Assembly (NCBI GenBank): GCA_044450785.1
Contig: JBIOJM010000186.1
Span: forward strand, 1 to 19,282
DNA length: 19,282 nt
Direction of reading: 5' to 3'
Source: JBIOJM01 sp044450785
GTDB lineage: Bacteria; Planctomycetota; Planctomycetia; Isosphaerales; Isosphaeraceae
Shown here one piece after another: positions 1 to 6,835 of this stretch. The notes beneath the pieces are model-generated. The model saw only the letters and a list, made by a program, of their open reading frames with translations. It ran no database searches and was not told the origin of the DNA. The position numbers were made by a program, and so were the translations under genes. The number at the start of each line of letters is the position of its first letter. The first letter of the stretch is position 1.

Positions 1-10
1 GCTGTCGGCG

Positions 11-547
11 ATGGGGGGCGAGGTGGTGCGGAGGTCGTTCCGCGCGGCCCTGGCACCCAAGATCGTGCCGTACCCGACCGCCCTTGACCGCGACCGCATC
101 ATCCGAGGCCTGGTGAACAGCGACGCGGTGAGCTTCGTCCAGCAAGGGGCGATCTTGGGTGCCGTTCTCGGGCTCGCGGGCGGGCTCGCCCGCCGCTCGG
201 CCCCAGGTGGGCTGGCGGCGGCCACAGCCACCGGCCTCGTGCTGGGCACGGCCGCCGCCGCCGGGGCGGCGTACGGTCTGCTGCCAGTCTATTACCGGAA
301 CGTCGACCCGCAGGGCAACGCCCTGACCATCCCGATGCTGACCCACGGCGGGATCTGGGCGGCGGCCGGGGCCACGGCCGGGCTGGCGTTCGGCCTCGGC
401 CGCCAGGGCCGGTGGGCGCACAGCGCGCTGGGCGGGCTCCTGGGCGGGGTCGCCGGCGCGATCGTCTATGAACTGGTCGGGGCCATTGCGTTCCCGCTCA
501 ACAAGACGAGTCAGCCTGTCTCCGCAACGGTCGTCACGAGCGTGTAG
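11..547 (+). CDS. Small polytopic membrane protein of unknown function, possibly 5'-incomplete
   Basis: The product is up to 178 residues. After a polar N-terminus of about 40 residues there are roughly four Gly/Ala-rich hydrophobic stretches (about residues 43-60, 66-90, 108-130 and 138-162), so it is probably an inner-membrane protein. The glycine-zipper-like composition (GAVLGLAGGLA, GGLLGGVAGAIV) suggests tightly packed helices. I do not recognise the family. The frame stays open to the window edge upstream of the ATG at 11 and no ribosome binding site is visible, so the true start may lie outside the window. Its last 37 bases overlap the convergent DUF1559 gene, which is unusual and may mean that one of the two ends is not ancestral. 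Confidence 0.6.
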   Translation: MGGEVVRRSFRAALAPKIVPYPTALDRDRIIRGLVNSDAVSFVQQGAILGAVLGLAGGLARRSAPGGLAAATATGLVLGTAAAAGAAYGLLPVYYRNVDPQGNALTIPMLTHGGIWAAAGATAGLAFGLGRQGRWAHSALGGLLGGVAGAIVYELVGAIAFPLNKTSQPVSATVVTSV

Positions 548-1389
548 CTGCGCTCTCCCAGGGCCCACACCTGACCCCGGAATTCTTTCATTCCTTGGCC
601 GTTCGTGCTCCCGGGGGGGAGGGTCGTCCAAAAGGCGTTGCATGCGGCGAGCGCATCGGCCAGGGCTTGGGGGGTCTTTTGTTCCACGTCAAGGCCGGTC
701 GTTGTGCTGCGGAAGCTGTCCGTGTTGGTGCCGGTCGCCATCCCGTTACCCCGATACGAGTTGCCGGCGCCCGACATGCTCACCAGCGCCTCGCCGAATG
801 CGATGGTGTTCGAGGAACCGTCGATGATCGAGCTCAACCCGAACGTGGGGCAGGGGCGAGTCCCGTACGGGTCGCTCAGGGTGAAGATCCCGCTCACGGT
901 GTGGAAGTCGTTGGCGACGGTAGTCCCGATGCTGCCAAAGTAGCTGTTGATATTCTGGACCCCGGCCAGGCCGTCAGAGGGGCAGAGGAAGCCGTTGATT
1001 CGGCACAGGTAGACCGTGGTGTTGTCCGCGTCGGCCAGCGGGGGCCAAAAGCAGCAGGGCTGCGAAAAGTTGGACGCATTGTAGAGCGGCTGCTGCTCCA
1101 GGTAACCGAGCAGCAGGGCATGGCAGCTCCAGTTTGTCCAATCCTGGTAATATCCGCCGTAGTAGTTCCAGGCAAGCGACATCCCCATCGGGAATGTGTT
1201 GGCGGTGCTGTGGTAGCTGTGTAACGCGATGCCGATTTGTTTCATGTTGTTGACGCATTGCATGCGCCGCGCCGCCTCGCGTGCCGCCTGGACAGCAGGC
1301 AGCAACAACGCGATCAAAACGGCAATAATCGCGATCACCACCAGAAGTTCGATGAGGGTGAAACCGTACCGCGAACGCTTCTTCATCAT
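511..1389 (-). CDS. DUF1559 prepilin-like (H-X9-DG family) protein, C-terminus missing
   Basis: The N-terminus carries a type IV prepilin signal: a short basic leader, then GFTLIELLVVIAIIAVLIAL as the hydrophobic helix, with cleavage expected before the Phe. It is followed by PAVQAAREAARRMQC and an NNMKQIGIALHSYH block, the hallmark of the large planctomycete DUF1559 family of pseudopilin-like envelope proteins. Processing by prepilin peptidase is expected. Two ATGs in tandem (1389 and 1386) follow an AGGAGG at 1393-1398; the second ATG has the better spacing, and a TTG at 1401 would overlap the Shine-Dalgarno, so I reject it. Family members normally end with a histidine-to-Asp-Gly segment (H-X9-DG). 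Here the protein stops at about 292 residues, after LGERSYTLVTTV, with no such segment, inside the 3' end of the convergent gene. It is probably a truncated paralogue. Confidence 0.9.
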   Translation of the reverse strand: MMKKRSRYGFTLIELLVVIAIIAVLIALLLPAVQAAREAARRMQCVNNMKQIGIALHSYHSTANTFPMGMSLAWNYYGGYYQDWTNWSCHALLLGYLEQQPLYNASNFSQPCCFWPPLADADNTTVYLCRINGFLCPSDGLAGVQNINSYFGSIGTTVANDFHTVSGIFTLSDPYGTRPCPTFGLSSIIDGSSNTIAFGEALVSMSGAGNSYRGNGMATGTNTDSFRSTTTGLDVEQKTPQALADALAACNAFWTTLPPGSTNGQGMKEFRGQVWALGERSYTLVTTVAETG

Positions 1390-1513
1390 CTCCCTCCTCA
1401 AGGAACCGGCACTTCCGTTTTTTTGTGATGACGTATGAACGACGCTCTACGCGGGCGATTGCTTGTGATTCGACCGGTCGAGCCATTGATCGGGAAGCTC
1501 GATCGGCGACAAT

Positions 1514-1542
1514 GGAGGGTCGCGATGGGTCCTCCCTTTTTT
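1514..1542 (+). terminator. Terminator-like hairpin with U-tract just ahead of the activator gene
   Basis: An 8-bp stem (GGAGGGTC with GGTCCTCC, two G-U wobbles) closes a GCGATG loop and is followed by C and six Ts at 1537-1542. The T-run ends only 10 bases before the ATG at 1553. It has the form of an intrinsic terminator but lies in the 5' leader of the response regulator gene, so it could be a leader attenuator or the end of an unseen short transcript. Seen by eye only; no folding energy was computed. Confidence 0.4.
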
Positions 1543-1552
1543 CGGTTGTGCC

Positions 1553-2902
1553 ATGCGCATCTTGATCGTCGACGATGAACCAAACATCCGAAAAAGCCTG
1601 AGGATCGCCCTCGAGTCGATGAAGCACACGGTCGAGGAAGCCCCCGGCGCCGCGGAGGCACTCAAGCGAATCGAGCGTTCCCGGTTCGACCTGGCCATGG
1701 TCGACCTTCGACTGGGCGAGGAATCCGGGTTGAATCTGCTGGAGACGATTGCGGCTCGATCGCCTCGTATGGCCGTCGTGATCGTCACGGCCTACTCCAG
1801 CATCGACAACGCCGTGGAGGCGATGAGGCGGGGTGCGTTCGATTACCTGCCCAAGCCGTTCACGCCCGCGCAAATCCGGGCCGTCCTCGAGCGGGTCGAG
1901 CGGGATGGGAACCTCCAGAACCGGCTTGCCGGCCTGCAAGAACAGATCAACCTCGAGGTACCGGAGGCGTCGCTCGAATGCGGCGACCCCCAGGTCGAGG
2001 CCGTTCTGGAACAGGGCCGCCAGGTCGCGGCGACGGATGCGCCGGTGCTCATTCGAGGAGAAAGCGGCACGGGAAAGGGCGTGCTGGCGCGGGCCATTCA
2101 TGCCTGGAGCCGGCGAGCGGCGGCGCCGTTCACCACGGTGAGCTGCCCGAGCTTGAATGCCGACTTGCTGGAGAGTGCCCTGTTCGGGCACGCGCGCGGC
2201 TCGTTCACCGGTGCGATCGCCGATACGGAGGGTCGGGTCGCGGCGGCTGAAGGGGGAACATTGTTCCTCGACGAGATCGGCGACCTTCCCTTGATGCTGC
2301 AACCGAAGCTGCTCCGTTTCCTTCAGGAACGTCGTTACGAGCGCGTGGGCGAGACCCGCACCCGAACCGCCGACATCCGGCTGATCACCGCATCGAACCA
2401 CGACCTGGACGCAGCGGTCGCCTCGGGCCGTTTCCGCGCCGATCTCCTCTTTCGCTTGAACGTCATCGAGCTGACTCTCCCTCCGCTTCGCCAGCGAGCC
2501 GACCGCCTGGCGCTGGCAGAGCATTTCCTGGCGTTCTTCGCCCGGCAGCTCGGAAAAAAGATCGAGGGGTTCACGGCGGAGGCTCGCCAGGCGCTGCTCC
2601 AGCATCACTGGCCCGGCAACCTCCGCGAGCTGCGAAACGCGATCGAACGGGCCGTGATTTTCGCCGCCGGCCCCTCCGTCCGAGTGAACGACTTGCCGGG
2701 CCGCATTGCCCAGACCGACCCGCGAGCGCTGGCGGGACCGTCTGATACGATCGAAGTCGGCCTGGCCGTAACCCTGGAACAACTGGAAGCCGAGCACATC
2801 CGCCTGGTGCTGGAGCGCTGCCCCACCCGCGAGGATGCGGCCCGCATCCTGGGGATCGACCCCAGCACGCTCTACCGCAAACGGAAGCAACTGGGTTTGT
2901 GA
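1553..2902 (+). CDS. Sigma-54-dependent response regulator, AlgB/NtrC type
   Basis: A 449-residue DNA-binding response regulator expected to activate RNA polymerase-sigma54 after phosphorylation. Receiver domain at about 1-115: acidic pair D7/D8, phosphoacceptor D51, T79 and K101. AAA+ domain at about 145-370: Walker A GESGTGKG at 169-176, sigma-54-contacting loop GSFTGA at 216-221 (Ser for the commoner Ala at position two), Walker B GGTLFLDE at 234-241 and R fingers in PLRQR. A Fis-type helix-turn-helix ends the protein (about 405-447, EDAARILGIDPSTLYRKRK). The order and length match AlgB, the partner of KinB, and a KinB-like kinase lies about 1.2 kb downstream, beyond an inverted toxin-antitoxin module. 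No Shine-Dalgarno is visible; the start is set by the receiver domain beginning MRILIVDDEP. Its targets are unknown; the neighbouring kdp and porin genes are the obvious candidates. Confidence 0.93.
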   Translation: MRILIVDDEPNIRKSLRIALESMKHTVEEAPGAAEALKRIERSRFDLAMVDLRLGEESGLNLLETIAARSPRMAVVIVTAYSSIDNAVEAMRRGAFDYLPKPFTPAQIRAVLERVERDGNLQNRLAGLQEQINLEVPEASLECGDPQVEAVLEQGRQVAATDAPVLIRGESGTGKGVLARAIHAWSRRAAAPFTTVSCPSLNADLLESALFGHARGSFTGAIADTEGRVAAAEGGTLFLDEIGDLPLMLQPKLLRFLQERRYERVGETRTRTADIRLITASNHDLDAAVASGRFRADLLFRLNVIELTLPPLRQRADRLALAEHFLAFFARQLGKKIEGFTAEARQALLQHHWPGNLRELRNAIERAVIFAAGPSVRVNDLPGRIAQTDPRALAGPSDTIEVGLAVTLEQLEAEHIRLVLERCPTREDAARILGIDPSTLYRKRKQLGL

Positions 2903-2940
2903 ATGGAACCGTCCACGCTCGCTGCCGCGATCGTCAGCGG

Positions 2941-2956
2941 GCAGCGGCTTCGCTGC
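2941..2956. terminator. GC hairpin between convergent genes
   Basis: GCAGCG and CGCTGC form a 6-bp stem around GCTT. It lies between the stop of the activator gene and the stop of the antitoxin gene on the other strand, the position of a shared bidirectional terminator. There is no T-run on either side, so this is only a candidate. Confidence 0.3.
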
Positions 2957-3286
2957 TCAGGCCGATTGAGGCGCCTCCTTGACGGTGACGAACCGGATCT
3001 CGACCCGCTTGTTGAGCGCCGCCGCGATGCGCCGGAGCATTGCCAGCGAATGGCCTTCATAATCGGCGTCTTCCAAACGGCTAATCACCGAGGCCGTTGT
3101 CCCGACGAGCTTTGCAAGCTCGCTCTGCGTTAGCCCGGCCTGGGTGCGGAGGTCGTAAATCTTTCGCGCAACGTCGGCGTTTGCAAGCTCGGCTTCGAAG
3201 GCTTCGGCCTTCTTTTTGTCCTTGCCGATATAGCGATTGTAGGCGAATTCAAGGGCTTTCGAGGCAAATCGACTTTTACGTCCCAT
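2957..3286 (-). CDS. XRE-family HTH antitoxin (HigA-like)
   Basis: A 109-residue protein with a basic, charged N-terminus (about 1-45) and a Cro/CI-type helix-turn-helix in the second half. The helices LTQSELAKLVGT and ASVISRLEDADYEG are followed by SLAMLRRIAAALNKRVEIRFV, typical of antitoxins that follow RelE/HigB (Gp49-like) toxins. It should neutralise the toxin and repress the module through the palindrome upstream. Two starts are possible. ATG at 3286 (MGRKS) has GGAG nine bases upstream. ATG at 3301 shares one base with the toxin's final TAA (TAATG, translational coupling) and adds five residues. I prefer 3286. The gene is intact although the toxin gene ahead of it is broken. Confidence 0.85.
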   Translation of the reverse strand: MGRKSRFASKALEFAYNRYIGKDKKKAEAFEAELANADVARKIYDLRTQAGLTQSELAKLVGTTASVISRLEDADYEGHSLAMLRRIAAALNKRVEIRFVTVKEAPQSA

Positions 3287-3300
3287 CGGTAAACACTCCA

Positions 3301-3675
3301 TTAAGCTCGGCTGGGCTTGAACGTGTGCCGCTTCGGGTCGGCTTCGAACTTCTTCATCCGCTCAATCGCCTTGTCAATCTCACGCGGCGGCACCTGTTGC
3401 TCCTTCATGAGACCATGCGAAACCACAGCCGCGAGCTGTTGGTGGAAAAAGAACAGGATTCGTTAATTAACGCCTTGAAGCCCAATCCGAAGCTCGTTAA
3501 TTCCATCGCGAAGGAAGTCCGCCTCCGGCCGCCGAAGCTCATGTCCCAGCTCCTCTAGTCGCTTCACTCGGGCCAGGCATTTCACTTGGGCCTTCTCCGG
3601 CAAACCGTCGAGCCACTCTATGACTGGGACAGTCCCGTTCTCTTCCACGTAGAACACAACCTCCGTTCTTGGCAC
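3301..3675 (-). pseudogene. RelE/HigB-like (phage Gp49-type) toxin gene with an in-frame stop
   Basis: From a GTG at 3675, preceded by GGGAGG, the frame encodes VPRTEVVFYVEENGTVPVIE, then WLDGLPEKAQ, ELGHELRRPEADFLRDGINE and LRIGLQGVN, the usual Gp49/DUF891 toxin sequence. It then hits TAA at 3463-3465. The same frame continues without another stop as RILFFFHQQLAAVVSHGLMK, EQQVPPREIDKAIERMKKFE and ADPKRHTFKPSRA, ending at TAA 3301-3303 next to the antitoxin. Relatives read NYRIL(Y/F)F at this point, so a single Tyr codon (TAT or TAC) appears to have become TAA. The first piece is 70 codons and the remainder 53; the whole would be a normal 124 residues. The lost C-terminal part should include core beta-strands, so the toxin is probably inactive. 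A sequencing error would look identical. ATGs at 3708 and 3735 are less likely starts. Confidence 0.85.
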
Positions 3676-3723
3676 CCTACCTCCCTTCGCCCTCCCTGAG
3701 CCAAGCATCGAGACCAACTTAGA

Positions 3724-3754
3724 AATATATCGCAAATTTGCGATGAAACGTCAA
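3724..3754 (-). promoter_or_regulatory. Promoter of the toxin-antitoxin module
   Basis: Read on the minus strand, TTGACG (3754-3749) is followed 17 bases later by GATATA (3731-3726), or 19 bases later by TATATT (3729-3724). This is a sigma-70-like promoter about 50 bases ahead of the toxin GTG. A perfect palindrome fills the spacer, which fits autorepression by the antitoxin. Assigned by eye from consensus. Confidence 0.55.
3729..3744. promoter_or_regulatory. Perfect 16-bp palindrome, likely antitoxin operator
   Basis: ATCGCAAATTTGCGAT is a perfect inverted repeat between the -35 and -10 elements of the toxin-antitoxin promoter. HTH antitoxins of this type usually bind such palindromes as dimers to repress their own operon. 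The AT-rich core stands out in a GC-rich neighbourhood. Confidence 0.65.
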
Positions 3755-4075
3755 GCCCCGACGGGAAAGTGAGTTGTCGCCAATCAGTCCCGTATTGCCA
3801 AGACCAGCGGCAGTGGCTCTGGCGGGCTGTCTGATCCGGACGGACAACGAGTCGCGTCCCCGTTTCGCAGTGGGGCGGGCGTCGCTGCCCGCCTCCCCCT
3901 CATGCAATTTGCGCGATCCCAGTACCGTTCATCGTGCAGATTGCAACTTGATGGCCGTCGTCTGAATGAACCCTCGATGCGCCACTCAGCTCGATGGTTA
4001 TGATGGGAAAGCCAGTTAGGGCGGCCAGGTCGAGAAGCGGCATGACAATCGCAGTATTCCCAGGAGACGTCCACG
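3755..4075. other. Noncoding stretch between toxin-antitoxin module and kinase gene
   Basis: No convincing gene. It holds one strong GC hairpin: GGCGGGC at 3874-3880 pairs with GCCCGCC at 3887-3893 around a 6-base loop, followed by TCCCC but no T-run. The kinase's Shine-Dalgarno AGGAG is at 4062-4066. I saw no good sigma-54 or sigma-70 promoter for the kinase gene. Reading frames here on either strand have no recognisable content. Confidence 0.5.
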
Positions 4076-5962
4076 GTGAAGACACTCCAAACCAAGCTCT
4101 TGATCGGGCAATTGCCGACCCTGGCGATCCTGGTGGTCCTCGGCCTCGGGGCCATCATCATGATCTATCGCCTGGGCACGAACATCGACGTCATCCTGCG
4201 CGAGAACTACACGAGCATCCTGGCGGCCGAGGGAATGAAGGAAGCAATCGAGCGGATGGACTCGGGGCTCCTGTTCGCCGTGGGCGGGCGAGATCGACAC
4301 GGGCGCGAGCAGTTCAATGCGAACCGGCCCCGGTTCGAGGCGAACTTGAAGATCGAACAGGGCAACATCACCATCCCCGGAGAACAAGAGCTCGCCGACT
4401 CTCTCCAGAACCTATTCGCACAATACGTCGAACATGCCGGACGATTCTTTGCCCTGCCGGCCGAACCGGCCGAACGACGAACCCTGGTCTACTTCGGCGA
4501 GCTGCTGCCGACCTTCGACAAGATCCGAGAGCGTGCAGACGACGTTCTCTTGCTCAATCAGAAGAACATGACAGCCATGGACCTTCGCGCCCGGACCAAC
4601 GCCTGGGACTCGATCCGGCTGATGGTCGGCGCGTTGCTTGCCGCCATGGCTCTGGCTGTCGGAGCCTCGTTGCAATTGAACCGCTCGATCTTGAGGCCGA
4701 TCCAGGCGGTCACGGACGGCGCGCGGGCGCTGGCTCGCGGTGAGCTCGATCAGATCGTGCCGGCCGCCTCGCGCGACGAGCTGGGAGATCTGGCAAACGC
4801 ATTCAATGAGATGGCCCGTACCTTGCGCGAATACCGCGAGGCCGGGAGCGCGCGGCTGCTCCGCGCGCAGAAAACGGCGCAGGCCACGATCGACTCGTTT
4901 CCCGATCCCGTGGTGGTGGTCGATCCGTTCGGGTCGGTCGAACAAGCGAACCGAGCGGCTCGTCGTCTTCTAGGCGTCGTCCCGACCACCGAGCCGCCCG
5001 TTCCCTGGCACCCGGCCCAACCACTCAAATCCCTGATCAGCGACGTGCTCGCCTCACGCGCGGATTACCTGCCAGTGGGCCTCGAACAGGTGATCCCGAT
5101 CTCCGACGGCGGCCAGGAGCGTTATTTCCTGCCCCGAGTCGTGGCGATCCGCACCGAGCGTGACGAGTTGATCGGCGCCGCCGTCGCGCTGGCCGACGTG
5201 ACCAAGTTTCATCTGCTCGACCGCCTCAAGAGCGACATGGTCTCGACCGTCAGCCACGAGTTGAAGACTCCGCTCACCAGCGTGCAGATGGCGGTCCACC
5301 TCATGCTCGAGGAGGTGGTCGGCCCCCTCACGCCGAAGCAGGTCGAATTGCTGCTGGCAGCCCGCCAAGACGCCGACCGCATCCTCACGATGATCAACGA
5401 CCTGCTCGACCTCACCCGGATCGAACAGGGACGCGTCAAGCTTGATCTCCAGCCCCTGCCGGCGGCTCAGCTCGTCCGTGAAGCGGTCACCCGCTCTCAA
5501 GCCCTGGCCAACGCCCGCGGGGTCACGCTCACAGCAAATGGCCTGGGAGAGTCCCCTCCGGTCATGGTCGAACACGATCGGATTGAACACGTCTTCGACA
5601 ACTTGATCCGCAACGCCATCCAGCACACGGGCAGGGGGGGCACCATCGACATCGCGGTGCATCCCGACGCCAGCGGCGCACGGTTCGTCATCCGAGATAC
5701 CGGCGAGGGGATCCCTCCCGAACATCTGGCCCGAATCTTCGACAAGTTTTATCGCGTCCCGACCGCGCGGCATTCCGGTGGGGCGGGGCTTGGTCTGGCG
5801 ATCGTTCGCGAGATCATCACCGCACACGGAGGTCAAATCGATGTCAGCAGCGAGCCGGGGAAAGGGACGAGCTTCACGTTTACGTTACCCGTTGCCGGCC
5901 AAGCGCGCGAGGCAACCACTCTCACAGGCGATACCAGATGGTCCCAAAAAAGTGCGTCCTGA
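4076..5962 (+). CDS. Membrane histidine kinase, KinB-like (sensor-HAMP-PAS-HisKA-HATPase)
   Basis: A 628-residue inner-membrane sensor kinase that should autophosphorylate on H394 and pass phosphate to response regulators. TM1 is at about 12-32, an extracytoplasmic helical sensor at about 33-180 and TM2 at about 181-201. HAMP follows at about 203-256 (RPIQAV, then DELGDLANAFNEM), then a PAS domain at about 262-378. HisKA has its H-box at STVSHELKTPL. The HATPase shows the N-box (NLIRNAIQHT, about 509-518), G1 (DTGEGIP), the F-box (FDKFYR) and G2 (GGAGLGLAIV). Domain order and the helical sensor resemble KinB, the AlgB partner, which fits the AlgB-like gene upstream. Translation starts at GTG 4076, nine bases after AGGAG. 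The end overlaps the next response regulator by 25 bases, so the two are probably translationally coupled. The ligand is unknown. Confidence 0.92.
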   Translation: MKTLQTKLLIGQLPTLAILVVLGLGAIIMIYRLGTNIDVILRENYTSILAAEGMKEAIERMDSGLLFAVGGRDRHGREQFNANRPRFEANLKIEQGNITIPGEQELADSLQNLFAQYVEHAGRFFALPAEPAERRTLVYFGELLPTFDKIRERADDVLLLNQKNMTAMDLRARTNAWDSIRLMVGALLAAMALAVGASLQLNRSILRPIQAVTDGARALARGELDQIVPAASRDELGDLANAFNEMARTLREYREAGSARLLRAQKTAQATIDSFPDPVVVVDPFGSVEQANRAARRLLGVVPTTEPPVPWHPAQPLKSLISDVLASRADYLPVGLEQVIPISDGGQERYFLPRVVAIRTERDELIGAAVALADVTKFHLLDRLKSDMVSTVSHELKTPLTSVQMAVHLMLEEVVGPLTPKQVELLLAARQDADRILTMINDLLDLTRIEQGRVKLDLQPLPAAQLVREAVTRSQALANARGVTLTANGLGESPPVMVEHDRIEHVFDNLIRNAIQHTGRGGTIDIAVHPDASGARFVIRDTGEGIPPEHLARIFDKFYRVPTARHSGGAGLGLAIVREIITAHGGQIDVSSEPGKGTSFTFTLPVAGQAREATTLTGDTRWSQKSAS

Positions 5963-6579
5963 TTGCCGATGACGAGCCGAACGTTCGATTGATGCTGCGG
6001 ACCGCGCTCGAATCGGTCGGGTACGACGTGATCGAAGCTCAGGACGGTCACGCGGCGCTCGAGCGGATGCGGAAGATGAGCTCGGGCTGCGACCTCATCC
6101 TGCTCGATCTCAAGATGCCGAAGATGGACGGCATGGAGCTGCTCTCACGCCTTCGCGCGGACGGCAACGTCGTACCCGTCGTGATCCTGACCGCGCACGG
6201 CAGCATCCCCGAAGCGGTCACGGCCATGAAGCTGGGCGCAATCGATTTCCTCACCAAGCCGATCACACCGGACGCCCTCCGTCGCGTCGTCGCCGAGGTC
6301 ATCGAGCGCCATGCCACACCTCCCTCCGCCCCCCGGCCCACGCCATCGGATCACTCCAAGCAGGTCGCGTTTGATCTGGCGCGGGCCAAGCGAGCCTTGA
6401 ATCGCGGCGAGTTCAGCGAGGCGGAGAGCTTGCTTCGCGAGATCATCGCCCTCGATCCGGGCTCGGCCGAAGCCACCGAGCTGCTCGATCGCCTGCAGAA
6501 GCTCAAGGAGCAGGATGCACACGGGTCGTTCCGCATCCTGCGGGATTGGTTTCCCAGCGGAACAACGCGACGGAAATGA
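5938..6579 (+). CDS. Response regulator with receiver domain and TPR-like C-terminus, no DNA-binding domain
   Basis: A 213-residue protein. Its N-terminal receiver (about 5-122) has the acidic pair D11/D12, phosphoacceptor D57, T85 and K107, so it should accept phosphate from the overlapping kinase. A Pro-rich linker (about 125-138) leads to a helical C-terminus (about 140-190; LARAKRALNRGEFSEAESLL, then REIIALDPGSAEATELLDRL) that reads like one or two TPR units, followed by a basic tail. There is no winged helix or other output domain, so it is not KdpE-like. It may act through protein contact or as a phosphate sink or relay competing with the sigma-54 activator. The start overlaps the kinase gene (ATG at 5938) without a clear Shine-Dalgarno, which suggests coupling. 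Confidence 0.88.
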   Translation: MVPKKCVLIADDEPNVRLMLRTALESVGYDVIEAQDGHAALERMRKMSSGCDLILLDLKMPKMDGMELLSRLRADGNVVPVVILTAHGSIPEAVTAMKLGAIDFLTKPITPDALRRVVAEVIERHATPPSAPRPTPSDHSKQVAFDLARAKRALNRGEFSEAESLLREIIALDPGSAEATELLDRLQKLKEQDAHGSFRILRDWFPSGTTRRK

Positions 6580-6586
6580 TCTTCGA

Positions 6587-6607
6587 TTCTTGGTTCTTGA
6601 TTCTTGA
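6587..6607. repeat. Tandem heptamer TTCTTGR, three copies
   Basis: Three consecutive copies of TTCTTGG/TTCTTGA occupy the short gap between the response regulator stop and the first small kdp gene. It could be a regulator-binding array or a simple slippage repeat. It is AT-rich compared with its surroundings. Confidence 0.6.
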
Positions 6608-6627
6608 TTAATCCGAGGACGACGTTC

Positions 6628-6711
6628 ATGACCTCACTGGCAACGCTGGCTCTCGGCCTGGCCTTGTTCGGGCTGTTCTTCGCCCTGGTCGTCGCCTGTG
6701 ACCACCTGTGA
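6628..6711 (+). CDS. 27-residue membrane peptide preceding kdpF
   Basis: A 27-codon ORF encoding one hydrophobic helix (MTSLATLALGLALFGLFFAL, then VVACDHL). It sits 15 bases ahead of kdpF in the same orientation. A GAGG lies 10 bases upstream of the ATG, allowing translation. The hydrophobic segment with a short Cys-Asp-x-Leu end is reminiscent of the tiny ORFs sometimes found ahead of kdpF, from memory. It may be a second accessory peptide of the Kdp pump. Short length limits certainty. Confidence 0.6.
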   Translation: MTSLATLALGLALFGLFFALVVACDHL

Positions 6712-6726
6712 ATTAAGGAGGCTCGC

Positions 6727-6807
6727 ATGCTCTACCTGACCGGCGTGCTGACCGTCGCCGCGCTTTTCTATCTCGCATACGTGATGATCCGGCCGGAGAA
6801 GTTTTGA
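6727..6807 (+). CDS. kdpF: Potassium-transporting ATPase subunit KdpF
   Basis: A 26-residue single-helix peptide (MLYLTGVLTVAALFYLAYVM, then IRPEKF). The Leu/Tyr-rich helix ending in a Pro-Glu-Lys/Arg-Phe motif is the KdpF signature. KdpF is a lipid-like stabiliser of the KdpABC complex in the inner membrane. A strong AAGGAGG lies five bases ahead of the ATG. kdpA follows within 30 bases, as expected for a kdpFABC operon. Confidence 0.88.
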   Translation: MLYLTGVLTVAALFYLAYVMIRPEKF

Positions 6808-6835
6808 TCGTCTGATGCAAACGGAGGTGTTGCTC

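Noticed and set aside
974..2890. 638-codon open frame on the minus strand opposite the sigma-54 activator
   Set aside because: It is antisense to a protein with every expected motif. Long antisense frames are common in high-GC DNA, and its translation shows no domain.
3903..3916. Second copy of the antitoxin operator (TGCAATTTGCGCGA)
   Set aside because: Only a loose resemblance to the 16-bp palindrome, and not itself palindromic.
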